From positions 32,941,761-33,005,760 of the forward strand of contig NC_132878.1 of NCBI RefSeq assembly GCF_030463535.1: a stretch of DNA of 64,000 nucleotides, in the 5' to 3' direction. The DNA comes from Salminus brasiliensis. Lineage: Eukaryota; Chordata; Actinopteri; Characiformes; Bryconidae. The notes below the pieces were generated by a model that made no database searches, was not told where the DNA came from, and saw only the letters and a program-made list of their open reading frames with translations. Shown piece by piece: positions 1 to 13,140 of the stretch (the first letter of the stretch is position 1; every line of letters starts with the position of its first letter). A program made the translations under genes and the position numbers.

Positions 1-8
1 ATTTAAAG

Positions 9-190
9 CAGGGCTGCTTAATCCTGGTCCTGGAGATCTACCCCCATGCAGAGTTTAGCTCCACCCCGAATCTAACACACCTGATCCAGAAAATGAAGGC
101 CTTCAGGAGCAACTGAACATTAGAGTCAGCTGTGCTGGATCTGAACTCTTCAGGGTGGTAGATCTCCAGGACCAGGATTGAGCAGCCCTG
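9..190. mobile_element. hAT-type MITE with perfect 8-bp target duplication
   Basis: A 182-bp element whose ends are inverted repeats of about 34 bp: it begins CAGGGCTGCTTAATCCTGG and ends with the near-exact reverse complement (CAGGATTGAGCAGCCCTG). The same 8 bases, ATTTAAAG, flank it at 1-8 and 191-198. An 8-bp duplication with CAGGG ends is the hAT signature. It has no coding capacity, so it is a non-autonomous element that needed a hAT transposase in trans. The perfect duplication suggests a fairly young insertion. Confidence 0.85.
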
Positions 191-198
191 ATTTAAAG

Positions 199-963
199 GT
201 TCTCTTTGGATCCAGAAGTGGTTCTTCTGTGGCAGCACTCCAACCTTTAAATTCAAGAGTTCAAAGCGAAGCTGGATTGACCCACTCTGTTCATCCACAT
301 AAATTTGACTCCTCAGTAGAGCAAACCTGAACCTTTTCTATATCTCGCAGAACCAAAGAGTGGGTTCCTGTGTACTTTTGAGTCTATATTTTTCAGATTC
401 CTCTTTATGTTAAGAGAAAGTTATGCAAAGTAAGCTAAGTCTGTGTAGTGTTGCAGTGTAAACAGACAAGCTTAATTTGAGATGAATGTTTCTTGCCATT
501 TGTTTTGACTTGGTACCTTCACATACCATAAATAAAAGAAAACTATGCATGCATTTTATACTTACTTGTATATAAGTATACTCATGGACAATATAAGCTT
601 CTGCTAGCTGTTGTATTCATTATAAGTATGTTTTAATGGCAGTTTTTCTGTGACGACAGTATTTTATTTGATATTGTCTTTTGCTAAGTGCCGCATTCCA
701 TTCTTTATCTGCAGGTATCTGCTCTCGGGCTTATGCATTCCTTCATGTTACCAAATTACATTTCCAAATTTCTACTTCATTCTGTACATACTACTATACT
801 GTACATGTATCAATCTGTATATGCTTTGCAAGCACATTGTCTATTTTTCTCCAGCAAAAAAAAAAAAAACGAAGCTGTCACACTTGCCTTTTATGCAATA
901 AAGCATTATTTTCTCAATGCTGCCTGCTCAGACTTTGAATACCTTAAATTAACTTAAATATAC
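199..963. other. No recognised gene; AT-rich intergenic DNA
   Basis: Only short overlapping reading frames with no recognisable domain are seen. A poly(A) run at about 855-869 and an AATAAA-type signal near 897 could be the 3' end of an old transcript or repeat, but nothing else supports a gene. Confidence 0.5.
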
Positions 964-1255
964 ATTAAAACCACTGACATAAAGTGAAGTGCATAACACT
1001 GATTATCTGGCTACAGTGGCATCTGGAAGCTACATATTAGCAGCATGTGAACAGTCCGTTCTTGAAGGTGATGTGTTTGCTGGAAAATGGCGTAAGAATG
1101 TGAGCCACTTTGACAAGAGTTCAGTTGTGATGGCCAGATGACTTGGTCAGAACACATCCAGAACAGCAGGCCTTGGGGGTTCATGTTAGGCAGTGGCCAG
1201 TACCTATTAAAACTGCTTCAAGAAAGGACTTAGTATTTGAATGGAAGTAGCTGAA
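964..1255 (+). pseudogene. Tc1/mariner-like transposase relic (5' part)
   Basis: The stretch resembles the start of a fish Tc1-like transposon whose transposase reads as a helix-turn-helix N-terminus. Around 1085-1245 the + strand gives a recognisable SHFDKSSVVMAR then LGQNTSRTAGL pattern, broken by stop codons. No catalytic DDE region follows. It is a truncated, dead copy of a family different from the 1594-bp Tc1 elements elsewhere in the window. Family assignment is from memory of the pattern. Confidence 0.6.
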
Positions 1256-1466
1256 TGTTTCTTACATCTGTTTAATTGCTGTCAAATTGGCAGTGGACAT
1301 TGTTATGTGAAACGAGTACATTAGATTGTATTGTCTTGTTTCAGCATCACCGAATGAAGATGCTTTGAAGTGCGGCATATTTGTCTTCTCCATGACCAAA
1401 CCTCTGAATATCACACCCTAATGCCTTTCTTCACCTGCAACGTTTGACGTGTCTTCAAACTGCCGT

Positions 1467-1480
1467 CCAGCAGAGGGCAG
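1467..1480 (+). promoter_or_regulatory. CTCF-like binding motif
   Basis: CCAGCAGAGGGCAG fits the vertebrate CTCF core consensus (CCASYAGRKGGCRS) at every position. It lies in non-coding DNA upstream of the finTRIM array, where an insulator would be plausible. Motif match only; single matches also occur by chance and inside repeats. Confidence 0.35.
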
Positions 1481-1627
1481 AGTTTAAGCTAAAACAGAGC
1501 TAAGTGAAGTTGGCTGTAGTAAGAAAAAAAAAACACAATACAAATTCTGAGAAGACAGTAATTAGAAACATTACTGATGATCAAATTGTTTCCCTACCCT
1601 TCAGAACCTTTCAGTGATTCTCTCAAA

Positions 1628-2136
1628 TAGGAATGCACCAATCCGGCTTTTCCGATATCGATACTGATACATAAACTTTGCATATCGGTCGATACCTGAT
1701 TCCAGTCCGATACCATTGCTGAATTAATAAACCGTATACCTCACCATGTGGGAGAGACTTGAGGAATCAGGATTGACATATACATTACTAACTTTGTAAA
1801 ACAAAATATAACAAATAACCACGTATAAATGTACTAAATTGCTATTTATTTGTCACTAAAATAATAAACAATTGTGCAGGACCTTGAGACAGCATTCAAA
1901 TTCACAAAAACACAAAAATAAAATCTAGCAGTTGAACCTAAGAATAAATAAGTAACTTAGCTAAACATTACAAGCAGTAATCGAACATTGCAGACATGTA
2001 AACATTTAGTGCAGTCTCACACCAACAAGTTAAAGTGAAAGGATTGGTTCCATGAATCAGTCTAATTATCCGATACCCGATCCAGCTTAATATGGGGACC
2101 GATGTCTGATCCTAATATCGGATCGGTTCATCTCTA
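1628..2136. mobile_element. hAT-like non-autonomous element (MITE)
   Basis: The left end TAGGAATGCACCAATCC and the right end, read in reverse complement as TAGAGATGAACCGATCC, form terminal inverted repeats typical of fish hAT elements (TAGGGRTGCACCGAT type). The inner flanks hold more inverted matches rich in CGATAC and ATCGG. The AT-rich core has no reading frame. Flanking 8-mers (CTCTCAAA and CTTTTAAG) agree only partly, so the target duplication is decayed. Confidence 0.7.
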
Positions 2137-2224
2137 CTTTTAAGTTAGCATGTGTAGGCTTGGGCGATAGCATAAATTTAGAATTATCATGGTTAACAAT
2201 ATTATCATGACTTAGGCACTTCCA

Positions 2225-2575
2225 CTATGATTTGAGGTTCGCTGGTTCAAATCCCGGGTCATGCTGCTTGTAATCAGCATCCAGAGTCTGAGAGAGCACA
2301 ATTGGCCTTGCTCTCTCAGGGGTGGTTTAATGGCACTTCCTCCTCAGTGTGATGTTGGTCAGCACAGGTGTCTGTTAGCTGTTGTATCGGAGCTGAGGAG
2401 CCGCCTTCTTTTCCTCTCGTGCTGGCTGCCTGGCGAAGCTGCATTAGCGGCAGTTCGAGTAGAGGCAGTGGCTGACTTCATGTGTCAGAGAAGATGTGCT
2501 AGTCTTCACCCTCCTAGTTTGGGGCCAATGCTAGTGCTAGTGACAGGGATTCCAAATTGGGTTGGAAATATTTAA
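2225..2575 (+). mobile_element. tRNA-derived SINE
   Basis: The block opens with a pol III B box, GGTTCAAATCC, at 2244-2254, in a tRNA-like head. A unique body of about 300 bp follows, rich in GC compared with the AT-rich surroundings. A 104-aa frame across it has no domain and is not a gene. This SINE body differs from the two other SINE families seen at 36911 and 38066. Confidence 0.55.
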
Positions 2576-2828
2576 AAATTAGAAGTAAATGATATATATA
2601 AAAAAACAACAATACTATCATGATACATTTACATCATATGATGCATCCTTGATCTGCTGTTTTTTTACAGAAAGAAAATAAATTATAATTATAATTCGAT
2701 TTATATGTATAGTATAGTTATGTATGGTATTTATATGTAATGTATAGTTCCTTGTAGTTTAAATTAAAAGTACTAAGCAACACAGACTAGTTCAAACACA
2801 AACAAGGTGAGTAAGTTCCTAGTAAAAA

Positions 2829-3175
2829 TAGGATTATAATGATGATCTCAGGCTTTTACAGTATACATCATCATTAGGGTCTCACAACTGAGGATTATAA
2901 TGATGATCTCAGGCTTTTACAGTATACATCATCATTAGGGTATCACAACTGAGGATTATAATGATGATCTCAGGCTTTTATAGTATATATCATGTTTAGG
3001 CTATTAAAGCTGTAAAGTACATAATGATGACATTAAGCTTTTACAGTATATTTTATCTTTAGGCTAAGAAACCAAAGTCTTTATGTTATCCTAACTGAAA
3101 TATATAATGATAACCTCAGGCTTTTACAGTATATATCACATTTATGCCAACCTAACTGAAGAGTATAATGATGTC
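2829..3175. repeat. Minisatellite, 61-bp period
   Basis: Near-identical units starting AGGATTATAATGATGATCTC begin at 2830, 2891 and 2952, a period of 61 bp. At least two to three more decayed units continue to about 3175, each keeping a CTTTTACAGTATA core. The array ends about 50 bp before a finTRIM exon fossil. Confidence 0.85.
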
Positions 3176-3223
3176 CACGTCTGATAAAAATCTGCAACAA
3201 CTCATAAGGTGTAAAACTTAAAT

Positions 3224-3280
3224 AGGAGATCACTGATCTAAAGAAGAGACACACTAAGCTGGAGTAGCTTTCACTCACAG
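3224..3280 (+). pseudogene. finTRIM exon 3 fossil (coiled-coil fragment)
   Basis: These 57 bp match the 3' half of finTRIM exon 3 (compare 18187-18243 and 54000-54050). The match runs from AGGAGATCACTGATCTAAAG to the CTTTCAC-CACAG part of the exon. It differs by a few substitutions, one of which makes an in-frame TAG after the conserved GAGCTGGAG-type run. No other exon is intact nearby, so this is a broken copy of the family at the upstream edge of the array. Confidence 0.75.
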
Positions 3281-3634
3281 TATTACTTTATTTGGAGTGG
3301 TCCTTTGTAGATGGACAACATATAAGCAATTTTAAAGTTTTAAATTAAACTCCTTAATTGAATGCAATTGGTCATTCACTAGCTTAAAGAAACTATATTT
3401 TGAAAGGATAGTTAAACAATTGGCTAAACATTTGTAAAGCTGTCGAAATGTTATTAAACCATTCAAATTTTCTATGTTTCTGCATAAATTAATTAGATTC
3501 AAACATTTCAAAACTTCATTCGATTTTCACACGAGTCCTAAACATAGATAATGAGAACCAAATCAAACAAATAAGATTCAGCTATTAGACTTCATTTATT
3601 TATTGAGAATAAATGATCCAATATTACTAAATCT
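3281..3634. other. No recognised feature
   Basis: AT-rich DNA with no domain-bearing frame and no clear repeat. Confidence 0.4.
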
Positions 3635-4010
3635 GCAGCAAGACAACTACCCTAAGCACACTATTCATTCTACCAAAGAATAAAGAAGAATAAAGCTAAC
3701 GTTTTAGAATGGCCAGGTTAAAGTCCTCACCTTAATCCAATAGAAATGTTGTAGAAGGACCTGAAGCAAGTAGGTCATGGGAGGAAACCCACCAACATAA
3801 GAATGGAAGCTTTTTTCAGAAATGTTTAATTGCAGTTATTGCTGTAGATAACACCAGACACTTGCAGATCTGTAGTATTGGATCATTTTCATCAGTAAAC
3901 TAATGACCAGGTCTAATATTTGTGTCTCATTTGTTCGGTTTGGTTCTTTTTATCTACATTTAGGACTAAATCTGGTGAAGCTTTGGGTCAGATTTATGCA
4001 GAAATATTAA
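3635..4010 (+). pseudogene. Tc1-like transposase relic (C-terminal part and 3' end)
   Basis: The + strand carries the end of a Tc1 transposase. A CAGCAAGACAACTACCCTAA stretch is equivalent to the HxDNDPKH-type region. It is followed by a decayed LEWPG-SP-LNPIE catalytic block near 3705-3750 and then the family's AT-rich 3' end. Stops and frameshifts make it dead. A further short Tc1-like scrap, ending in an ACCAATAATTTTGTT-type terminus, follows at about 4050-4185. Confidence 0.65.
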
Positions 4011-4183
4011 AGTGTGTAGAAGAAAAAGAGAGGTCATGGGTCTTCATATTGGACAATAACCCAAAAGATACTTCAAATGAGAGAGAGCAAGATCTCTAAA
4101 CAGTAGTCGGGTGAAGGCACCTGGAGCAAAATTCCAGTACAACAGATGGAACATAATATTAAATTGAGGGTACCAATAATTTT

Positions 4184-4185
<2 letters not shown>

Positions 4186-4219
<34 letters not shown>
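4186..4219. repeat. (TC)n microsatellite
   Basis: About 17 uninterrupted TC units. The reading frames that cross it (Leu-Ser or Glu-Arg runs) are artefacts. Confidence 0.95.
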
Positions 4220-4221
<2 letters not shown>

Positions 4222-5079
4222 GTTCCAATTCAAACAAAAGAAATAAAAATGTGAATACCAAAGAATTTGTAACTGCAACAGTAGTGCATTTTGCATTTTC
4301 TGAAGGAAGTGTCAATATGTTTGGTTATGACCGTAAAAGAATGTCTTTTTAAATCCCTAAAAATATGCTGACTGTAATATGTGTCCTGGGTGGTCTGATC
4401 ATGAGTGACCAGCACAAAATACAGGTTAGAAAGGAATACAATGCATCTCGAGCATGCATTGTAATCCAATCACGCAAATCTCATAGGTGGTCAGTAATGC
4501 ATAGGATTTCTAGTAGTGTGAACGGCAAAGCGCCTTGATGCGTCCCAACAGCCAAGCACCACCCGCATCAACCGCATCACTGTCCCAGCCTGAAAATACA
4601 TAAATCTTCTACTGTTCATTTATAAGTTGGTCTACTAGACAACAAGATCAAAAATGGGAACAGAACCCTAAAGTTATGAGCTAAAGCCTCTTACCTCTTG
4701 ATTTAACTGTCATGAAGACAAACTAAGATTTAACATGAACTGGAAAGTCCTAAATTTTCTACCTGAGGGTAAGAGCTAACCATGGGTCGAGTCAGACATG
4801 GTGATCTCTGCCAATTTCATCACTGACTTCTTATACTTTATCTTCAAAGAGAGATTATTACTGAAATATAGGAGATCCTCCTACACAAGGAGATCATTAG
4901 ACCAGAGGCTGTATTAGACCAGCTATGAGGAAACTGCATGTTCTACTAAAGGACTGTAAAAGTAAAAGAGCACCTAGAAACTGGATACGAGGGATAGACT
5001 TTTAAACAGCTGTGCTGGCTTCTCTTTTCATTCTGAACCAGACTTACTGAAATGCTTTGAGTCATTGTCATGTTGTATA
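4220..5079. other. No recognised gene
   Basis: No conserved domain or clear repeat boundary seen. Confidence 0.4.
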
Positions 5080-5240
5080 GTCCACCTCCTGGTTTAGTGG
5101 TAATGTAGAGTACTGCATTATTACTCTGCTATTTAAAATGAACACACATTCCACCATCTCTGGGACTTAAATAAGATAGAAATAAGGTTTTGCTCTGTGA
5201 AAGTATTGGTGGATGTAATAAAGGTTCCAATTCAGCACAT
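5080..5240 (+). repeat. Diverged third copy of the finTRIM upstream flank
   Basis: The segment from about 5090, TTTAGTGGTAATGTAGAG, through ACTGCATTATTACTCTGC to the region of GGGACTTAAATAAG and AAAGGTTCCA, aligns in order with about 40390-40540 upstream of gene 2. The matching spacing suggests a relic of another duplicated finTRIM unit. At 41023 the gene starts about 480 bp after this block, but here no exon 1 is found downstream. Confidence 0.55.
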
Positions 5241-6054
5241 ATGTAATACTATTTAGACTAAATAGTAATTAATTCTATCCTATTTTGGGTCTGGATCACC
5301 TGTTTATATGATTGTGTTATCATTAATATTATAGTTAAAGGTTTGATTAAGTTAAAGGTGCAAGAAGAGGTCTTAACAGATTTGAATTAAATCCCCAATT
5401 TATACTTTGAGAGACATTTAAGACATTCAGGATAATTTACTTTTTAATTTTTTTATGTGTTGGTTAACCTTTTTTTACCTATTATTGCTGTTGAACTGTA
5501 CTATGTGTGTGTGTGATTGCAAGTAAGTGAGCACCATCTAAAATCTCCTGGTCAGAAGAATAGATGATGACCAGTCCCAGATTGAGCTGCAATTTTAATT
5601 GCAACCTCCACAGGATACTCAGCATACCGCTAAACAGTGCTGAGATCCAAAGGAGGGTGGATTAGAAAACAGATTTCAACAGAGGGCACTCTAAGCACAC
5701 ACCACAAGGTCAAATGCAGCATCCTTCGAAAGACGCGGTCAACAAAGGCCGGCACGAAATGATTCTCGGGATATGTTGGCTGGTGAAGGATCCAATCGTC
5801 TCATGCAGCGTAGTTGCGCTACTGTGACGTAATCAGCTTTTAAATACAGCCTCTGAAGGATGCAGCCCCTGAATGGGACGCACTAGATGTGTGGGGTTAT
5901 ATTATTATAATATTAGTATAATATTATTCTAAACAATATTTTTTAGGTTAAATGCAACAGTGAGGCAATCAATGGGAATCTGTTCATAATCTGTTAATAA
6001 AATAATTTACATAATTTAATATAATCATGAATGTAATAATAAAAAAATTACAAA
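5241..6054. other. No recognised gene
   Basis: No exon, promoter block or known repeat is recognised. A GC-richer patch at about 5690-5890 has no coding domain. Confidence 0.4.
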
Positions 6055-6340
6055 ATTAGTATAGGAGAAGTATAGGAGGACATGGTTTATATAGTAACAT
6101 ACCCACAAAGTTAGTTCCCACTGTTGACTCTAACTGTAGTTTATTACAGTACAACAGTTACCAAAGTCAAAATCCATGAAACTGGAATCCCCCCCCCCTT
6201 TATTTCACCAATAAAAACATGAGATGTTTGAGATGGCATGTTTGTACTGAGGTACTTTGTACAGGGCATTCTGGGTGCTGTCATTCTTAAAAGCCTGTTC
6301 TACAGAAAGCAAGGGGTTTAACCTGCAGTTACTGGTCAGA
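6055..6340 (+). repeat. Segmental duplication, copy 1 (partner 32130-32740)
   Basis: About 125 bp from GGAGAAGTATAGGAGGACAT to ATCCATGAAACTGGAA is nearly identical to 32133-32254. After a gap, GTACTGAGGTACTTTGTAC through AACCTGCAGTTACTGGTCAG (about 6245-6340) matches 32658-32738. Copy 2 carries about 350 bp more in between. A poly-C run (6188-6198) marks the break. Confidence 0.85.
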
Positions 6341-6354
6341 GTGAGCCTCCAATG

Positions 6355-6480
6355 ATGACAAGCTTAGTTTTTTTCAGTAAGGGAGATGCTGCCCCACACC
6401 ATCACACTGCCTCCACCAAAAGATGTTAATCTATTGGTACAGCAATCAGCATAGCGTTCTCCATGTGTTCTCCACAGTTT
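6355..6480 (-). pseudogene. Tc1-like transposase scrap
   Basis: Phrases such as GATGCTGCCCCACACCATCA and CATAGCGTTCTCC are the reverse-strand coding pattern of Tc1-like transposases (the GGSVMVWGS-type region and nearby). It is too short and decayed for a full call. Confidence 0.5.
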
Positions 6481-6489
6481 TCAAAAGAA

Positions 6490-7239
6490 ACAGCAAAATA
6501 TGCTGTTTAGCAATGGCGGAGAAATTTGGCAATTTTTTCATTGCCGGAACCCACATACTCAGCTCTGCTGCGCATCCCACAAATACATGTTCATGGAACA
6601 TGGAATGTACTGCCACACATAAAGACCCCAAGCCAAAACTTTTAGAAGACAATAACAACAACAGTACTGGTAGACAAAGGTAAAAATGAAATTGTGATAT
6701 TTCAACGTCCTACGTCCATATATTTACTACACGTTACTAGTAAATGACCAAGTGTTGTGTCACTTAATGAAAGTAAAAACAAATCGAACAGAACTGCTGG
6801 GAACTGGCATAATGCTATAGCCTGTTGAAAGTTCGCTAATTTGCAGGTAACTTTAAGGACTATCAGCTAAACTAAAACTTTCAGCGGTGTGATATTTGGA
6901 AAATTTATGACGACAAGAGGAGCCGCCTCACAGGAGAACATGCAGATTTCCTGCACGACAACATGCCTTTCTAAAACTGGGAGCACTGAGAACTTTCAGT
7001 AAAACATGGGTAGAGTGAGAAACACTCAGGGACTGCAACAGAGTTCAAATTAAAGCACGTTCCTTTTCATATTGTTCTGTAATGTTTACATAATTTCCTT
7101 CACTTAAAATGAGGGGTTTGCTGATGTGTTATTTGCACTAAAAGAGATTTTTGATGCTGCTAAGTTAATTGCACTAAAACGTAAGTTTTTTTTCCACAGT
7201 TGGTTACTTGAGGACTTTGTTTTATATAATAATGCAGAA
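6490..7239. other. No recognised gene
   Basis: Short frames only (for example an 86-aa frame starting at 6423) with no domain. Confidence 0.4.
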
Positions 7240-7330
7240 AGTCAGGGCCGGCCCAAGCCCTAATGGGGCCCTAAGCAGATTTTCATTTGGGACCCCCATA
7301 CCACCACCTCAGCACCAGGTGCTTCATCAT
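7240..7330. repeat. Terminal fragment of a DNA transposon (CAGGGCCGGCCC type)
   Basis: CAGGGCCGGCCCAAGCC at about 7244 followed by a GGGGCCCTAAGCAGATTTTC run resembles the terminal sequence of a common fish DNA transposon. No matching opposite end was found nearby, so this is at best one end. Assignment is tentative. Confidence 0.3.
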
Positions 7331-8029
7331 TTCATAGGCAGAGAGATATTGTGCAATACGTTGAAGTGGCCAGGCCTCTATCGACCACCCGGCTCTGCAG
7401 AAAGTTGTTTTTATATTTTTTTGTTTAACAATTTTTTATATATTTAAGGTGGTTCAAGTCAGTGTTCAATAAATGATGATGTTCAGTTCAGAAATGTTGT
7501 GTCTTTATTTGTCTTTATTAGTGTGACACATGGCCATTGTAGAACGACTCAAGCATCAGAGACTCTTAGGCAGGACGTGAGAGCTTCTGATGATGTTTAT
7601 GAAAGATTTCAAGCAAACATTAACTACAACGAAATTGCAACCAAGTATAAGTGATGTTTTTGTTGAATATATATTTTTTAATTACTTAAAATGAGAGGCC
7701 ATGTATTTAAATAGTTGTTGGGTTATTGGCTCATAACAAATCAGTTTATTTACTTCATGCAAACAAACTGTCCTTAATGTTCATAATAATGGGAGGAGGT
7801 GTCATGGCATGTACCAACCTTTTCACAAAACGCCCCCCAGACCGAGGCATCTTATACAATGTCCTCCGGAATCCTGAAATTCCAGAGAACATGGTCTACC
7901 AAGGCTTGAGTTACTGACAGAAATGCAAAGAATTGTACACAACAAACCCCCCAAGAAAACTATCTATTGTCTATTGTCTATCACGATCATCACCACCGTG
8001 TTCCCCTCTGACTTCGGAAGGTCAGTCAA
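7331..8029. other. No recognised gene
   Basis: Nothing beyond a short TCTATTG tandem (about 7965-7982) is seen. Confidence 0.4.
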
Positions 8030-8526
8030 TTGCCAGGTGAGACCAGGTGCGCTCAGGCACAGGTAACAGCATGAGTTTGCCCTGAGGGCAGTGTTCTAGG
8101 GGCCTTGCACTGCACACACACACTATATGATGCTACCACTTGGTGGATGTCCACCCGCATCCTTTCCCACCAGTACTTGGGTGCCAGAAGGTGGTAAGTG
8201 CGGGTCTCATCTGGGTGACCGGAAGCTGGGGACGAATGAGCCCAGGCAATGAGATGCTCCCATAGCAAAGCCGGGGCATAGACCTTGCCTGGGGGGCAAG
8301 GTGGTGTGCGAGAGAGCTTGGTTAATCTCTGTGTCTAGGTCCCACTGTATTGTCTGAAAGCTATCGCCGGGGATAGGATGAGTGCTGGGTCGGACTCTTC
8401 CTTATCCCCCAACTGGTGGATGCAAGCATTGGTGCAAGCATGGCTGATACATAATTGAGAAGCGGAACCTAGCAAAGAATAGGGAACACCAAGCTTGCTG
8501 GGGGTTCAGACACTTTGCCTGGCATA

Positions 8527-10120
<1,594 letters not shown>

Positions 10121-10992
10121 TAGGTACTCTAGATTTTTGTGCTCCGTGAGCACTAAAAACAGGCAGATAGTGTCCTCTAGCCAATAGTGCCACTCTGCTA
10201 ATGCCATTCTTATGGCGAGGAGCTCACGATTTCCTACCCCATAATTGCATTTGGCCCCGGTGAGCATTTTTGAATAAAAGGCTACAGTATGAAGTTTGTC
10301 GCCCTTCTCGTGTCGTTGGAAGAGAACAGTCCCCAAGGCATCCACCTCAACCATGAACGCCCTTAGGGCTCAGGGTGGCGAAGCAACAGGGACGACGTGA
10401 ATGCGTGTTTTAGCACATGGAAAGACTCTGCATGCGGAGTCCACACGATGCGCCAGGGAGCTCTTTTGGGCAAGGATATGATGGGTGCTGCCAAACTGCT
10501 AAAATCTCAAATAAGCCATTGATAAAAGTTTGCGAACCCCAGAAACCGCTGAACCTCCTTTACAGAGCCAGGAGAAGGCCAGTCTTAGACAGGTCCATCT
10601 GAACCCCCTGCTCACTGATGATGTACCCTAGAAATGGGATCTCTAAAATGTGAAATACGCACTTCTCTAGTTTAGCGAAGAGCTGGTGGGCCCTAAGCTT
10701 TGCCAGGATTAGACAGACCTGGTGCACATGTGCAACTGTTCGAGGGTGGACGGGACCAGGGGCATAGGGTATGGGTAGCGCTTTGTTATCGCATTCAAGG
10801 CACGATAATCAATACAAGGACATAGCCCCCCTCCTTTCGTTTGAATAAAAAATAACCCAGAGGCTACCGGAGACTTGGAAGGGGTGATATAACCCTGAGC
10901 TAGGGCTTCCACTATGTACTCCTCCATTGCCCGCTCCTCTTTCCCCGTAAGGGGGTAGATCGAGCCTTGGGCAATGTGGAGCCTTCCACATA

Positions 10993-12265
10993 CAGTGAGG
11001 AAAATAAGTATTTGAACACCCTGCAACTTTGCAAGTTCTCCCACTTAGAAATCATGGAGGGGTCTGAAATTTTCATCTTAGGTGCATGTCCACTGTGAGA
11101 GACATAATCTAAAAAAAATCCGGAAATCACAATGTATGATTTTTAAATAAATTATTTGTGTGTTACTGCTGCAAATAAGTATTTGAACACCTGCCAATCA
11201 GCAAAAATTCTGGCCCTCAAAGACCTGTTAGTCCACCTCCATTCCACTTATTATTCTAAATTAGAAGCACCTGTTTAAGGTCGTTAGCTACATACAGACA
11301 CCAGTTCACCCCACACAATCAGTAAGACTCCAACTACTAACATGGCTAAGACCAAAGAGCTGTCCAAAGACACCAGAAACAAAATTGTAGACCTCCACAA
11401 GGCTGGAAAGGGCTACGGGGCAATTGCCAAGCAGCTTAATGAAAAAAGATCAACTGTTGGAGCAATTATTAGAAAAGAAGAAGCTAAACATGACTGTCAA
11501 TCTCCCTCGGACTGGGGCTCCATGCAAGATCTCACGTCGTGGCGTATCAATGATCCTAAGAAAGGTGAGGAATCAGCCCAGAATTACACGGGAGGAGCTG
11601 GTCAATGACCTGAAGAGAGCTGGCACCACTCCAAGGTTCCAAGGTTACTGTGGGTAATACACTAAGACGTCAGGCCCAGGCCCGTCTTAAGTTTGCCCAT
11701 GACCATTTGGATGATCCAGAGGAGTCATGGGAGAAAGTTCTGTGGTCAGATGAGACCAAAATAGAACTTTTTGGTCTTAATTCCACTCGTCGTGTTTGGA
11801 GGACGAAGAATGATGAGTACCATCCCAAAAACACCATCCCTACTGTGAAGCATGGGGGTGGAAGCATCATGCTTTGGGGAGCTCAAACTCCGTGTTTCTC
11901 AGCGACAGCCCAGAAACCTGGCTGGTCTGGAGAAGATCTGTATGGAGGAATGAGCCAAAATCCCTGCTGCAGTATGTGCAAACATGGTGAAAAACTACAG
12001 GAAACGTTTGACCTCGGTAATTGCAAACAAAGGCTACTGTACCAAATATTAACATTGATTTTCACAGGTGTTCAAATACTTATTTGCAGCAGTAACACAA
12101 ATAAATTATAAAAAAATTATACATTGTGATTTCTGGATTTTTTTTTTAGATTATGTCTCTCACAGTGGACATGCACCTAAGATGAAAATTTCAGACCCCT
12201 CCATGATTTCTAAGTGGGAGAACTTGCAAAGTCGCAGGGTGTTCAAATACTTATTTTCCTCACTA
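10993..12265 (+). mobile_element. Tc1/mariner element, internally deleted
   Basis: TA flanks at 10991-10992 and 12266-12267. Inverted repeats of about 200 bp start with CAGTGAGGAAAATAAGTATT and end with the reverse complement (last base A instead of G). Each arm again has two AAGTATTTGAACACC-type direct repeats. At 1273 bp it is about 300 bp shorter than the complete elements because the transposase gene is deleted internally. It lies in the RT region of the decayed gypsy element. Confidence 0.9.
11342..12050 (+). pseudogene. Broken Tc1-like transposase
   Basis: Starts [20 protein letters not shown] and keeps the first helix-turn-helix. It then shifts frame near 11470, near 11630 and again later. 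The [16 protein letters not shown] block with the first catalytic Asp is at about 11746-11790 and [13 protein letters not shown] at about 11842-11880. A deletion right after that joins it to the C-terminal end, so the second Asp and the Glu of the DDE triad are gone. It cannot make active enzyme, though its inverted repeats could still be used in trans. Confidence 0.88.
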
Positions 12266-12429
12266 TAGGTCTATGGCCCAATCATATGGGCGATGGGGTG
12301 GAAGCTTAGTAGCCTGGGTCTTACTAAAGACATCCTGCATATCTACATACTCGTGGGGCAGGAATACCTGAACTTTGGGTTTGGGGCTCTCTACGGTAGT
12401 GGACATGAGAGGGCGGCTAGGTCCAAAAC

Positions 12430-13070
12430 TCACTCACAGAGATGGAACCAAGCAAGATAATTTATTAAATACAAAAAGAGTACAAACAAGGTGCAACGAA
12501 AAACAATGTGCAGCAAACTAATGGCCAGAACGGGAAACCAAACAGAAATAGACAAACTAAACGGCGAAAACAACAAACCTGGGACTGGGAGGAGCTGGGA
12601 GTGACAGGGGATGAGCAGGATACAACAAAGAGGTAAACTGAGGAAGGGGACAAATGAAAGCCTAGCTTGGGGTACAGGGGTAAATAGAACAGAGAACCAG
12701 AGCAGTGCTCTGTGAAAACAAAAGGGGTAGCTGGAGAGCCAGCTGCCTGACTAGATAAGGAGGAAGGCCAACCTAAGTATGCCGTGACTGCACAGCAAGA
12801 AGCGACACAACACACTTGCCTCTAGAACCAGACTTAGATATCTCTTGAATCAGATTAGAACACTTGCCAACATTAACACGCCAACGACGCGTGGAGAATT
12901 AGTTGGCAGATAAGTCATCAGCCAGCTCCTTAAATGCTCAATACCAGATACAACACATGAACATGAATCAAACACAAATGAACAGGAAACAAGGTGGACG
13001 TCCTTATATGGGCCTGTGGGCAGCGGCCCAGGATTGCCTTGGGGGAGGGCATGATAACGAGGGCCTGACA
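12430..13070 (-). repeat. LTR-like terminal region of the decayed gypsy element
   Basis: Read on the minus strand the block starts TGTCAGGCCCTCGTTATCAT at 13070 and soon shows a TATA-like CCATATAAGGAC (about 13000), as an LTR promoter would. It runs toward the pol remnants at lower coordinates. A shorter copy of the same end occurs at 18775-18860. The opposite LTR was not found. Confidence 0.5.
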
Positions 13071-13140
13071 GGAGGAAGAGTCAGAATATTTAGAAATCCT
13101 GTTCATCCAGCTTTGTTGTAAGGGAGGCATGGGATGAAAT

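Noticed and set aside
2261-2575. 104-codon frame as a small gene
   Set aside because: It lies within a SINE with a pol III B box and has no domain.
2829-3175. CRISPR-like array
   Set aside because: Whole 61-bp units repeat in tandem with no unique spacers, and the DNA is from a vertebrate; it is a minisatellite.
4146-4352. 68-codon frame with a Ser-Leu run
   Set aside because: Created by a (TC)n microsatellite.
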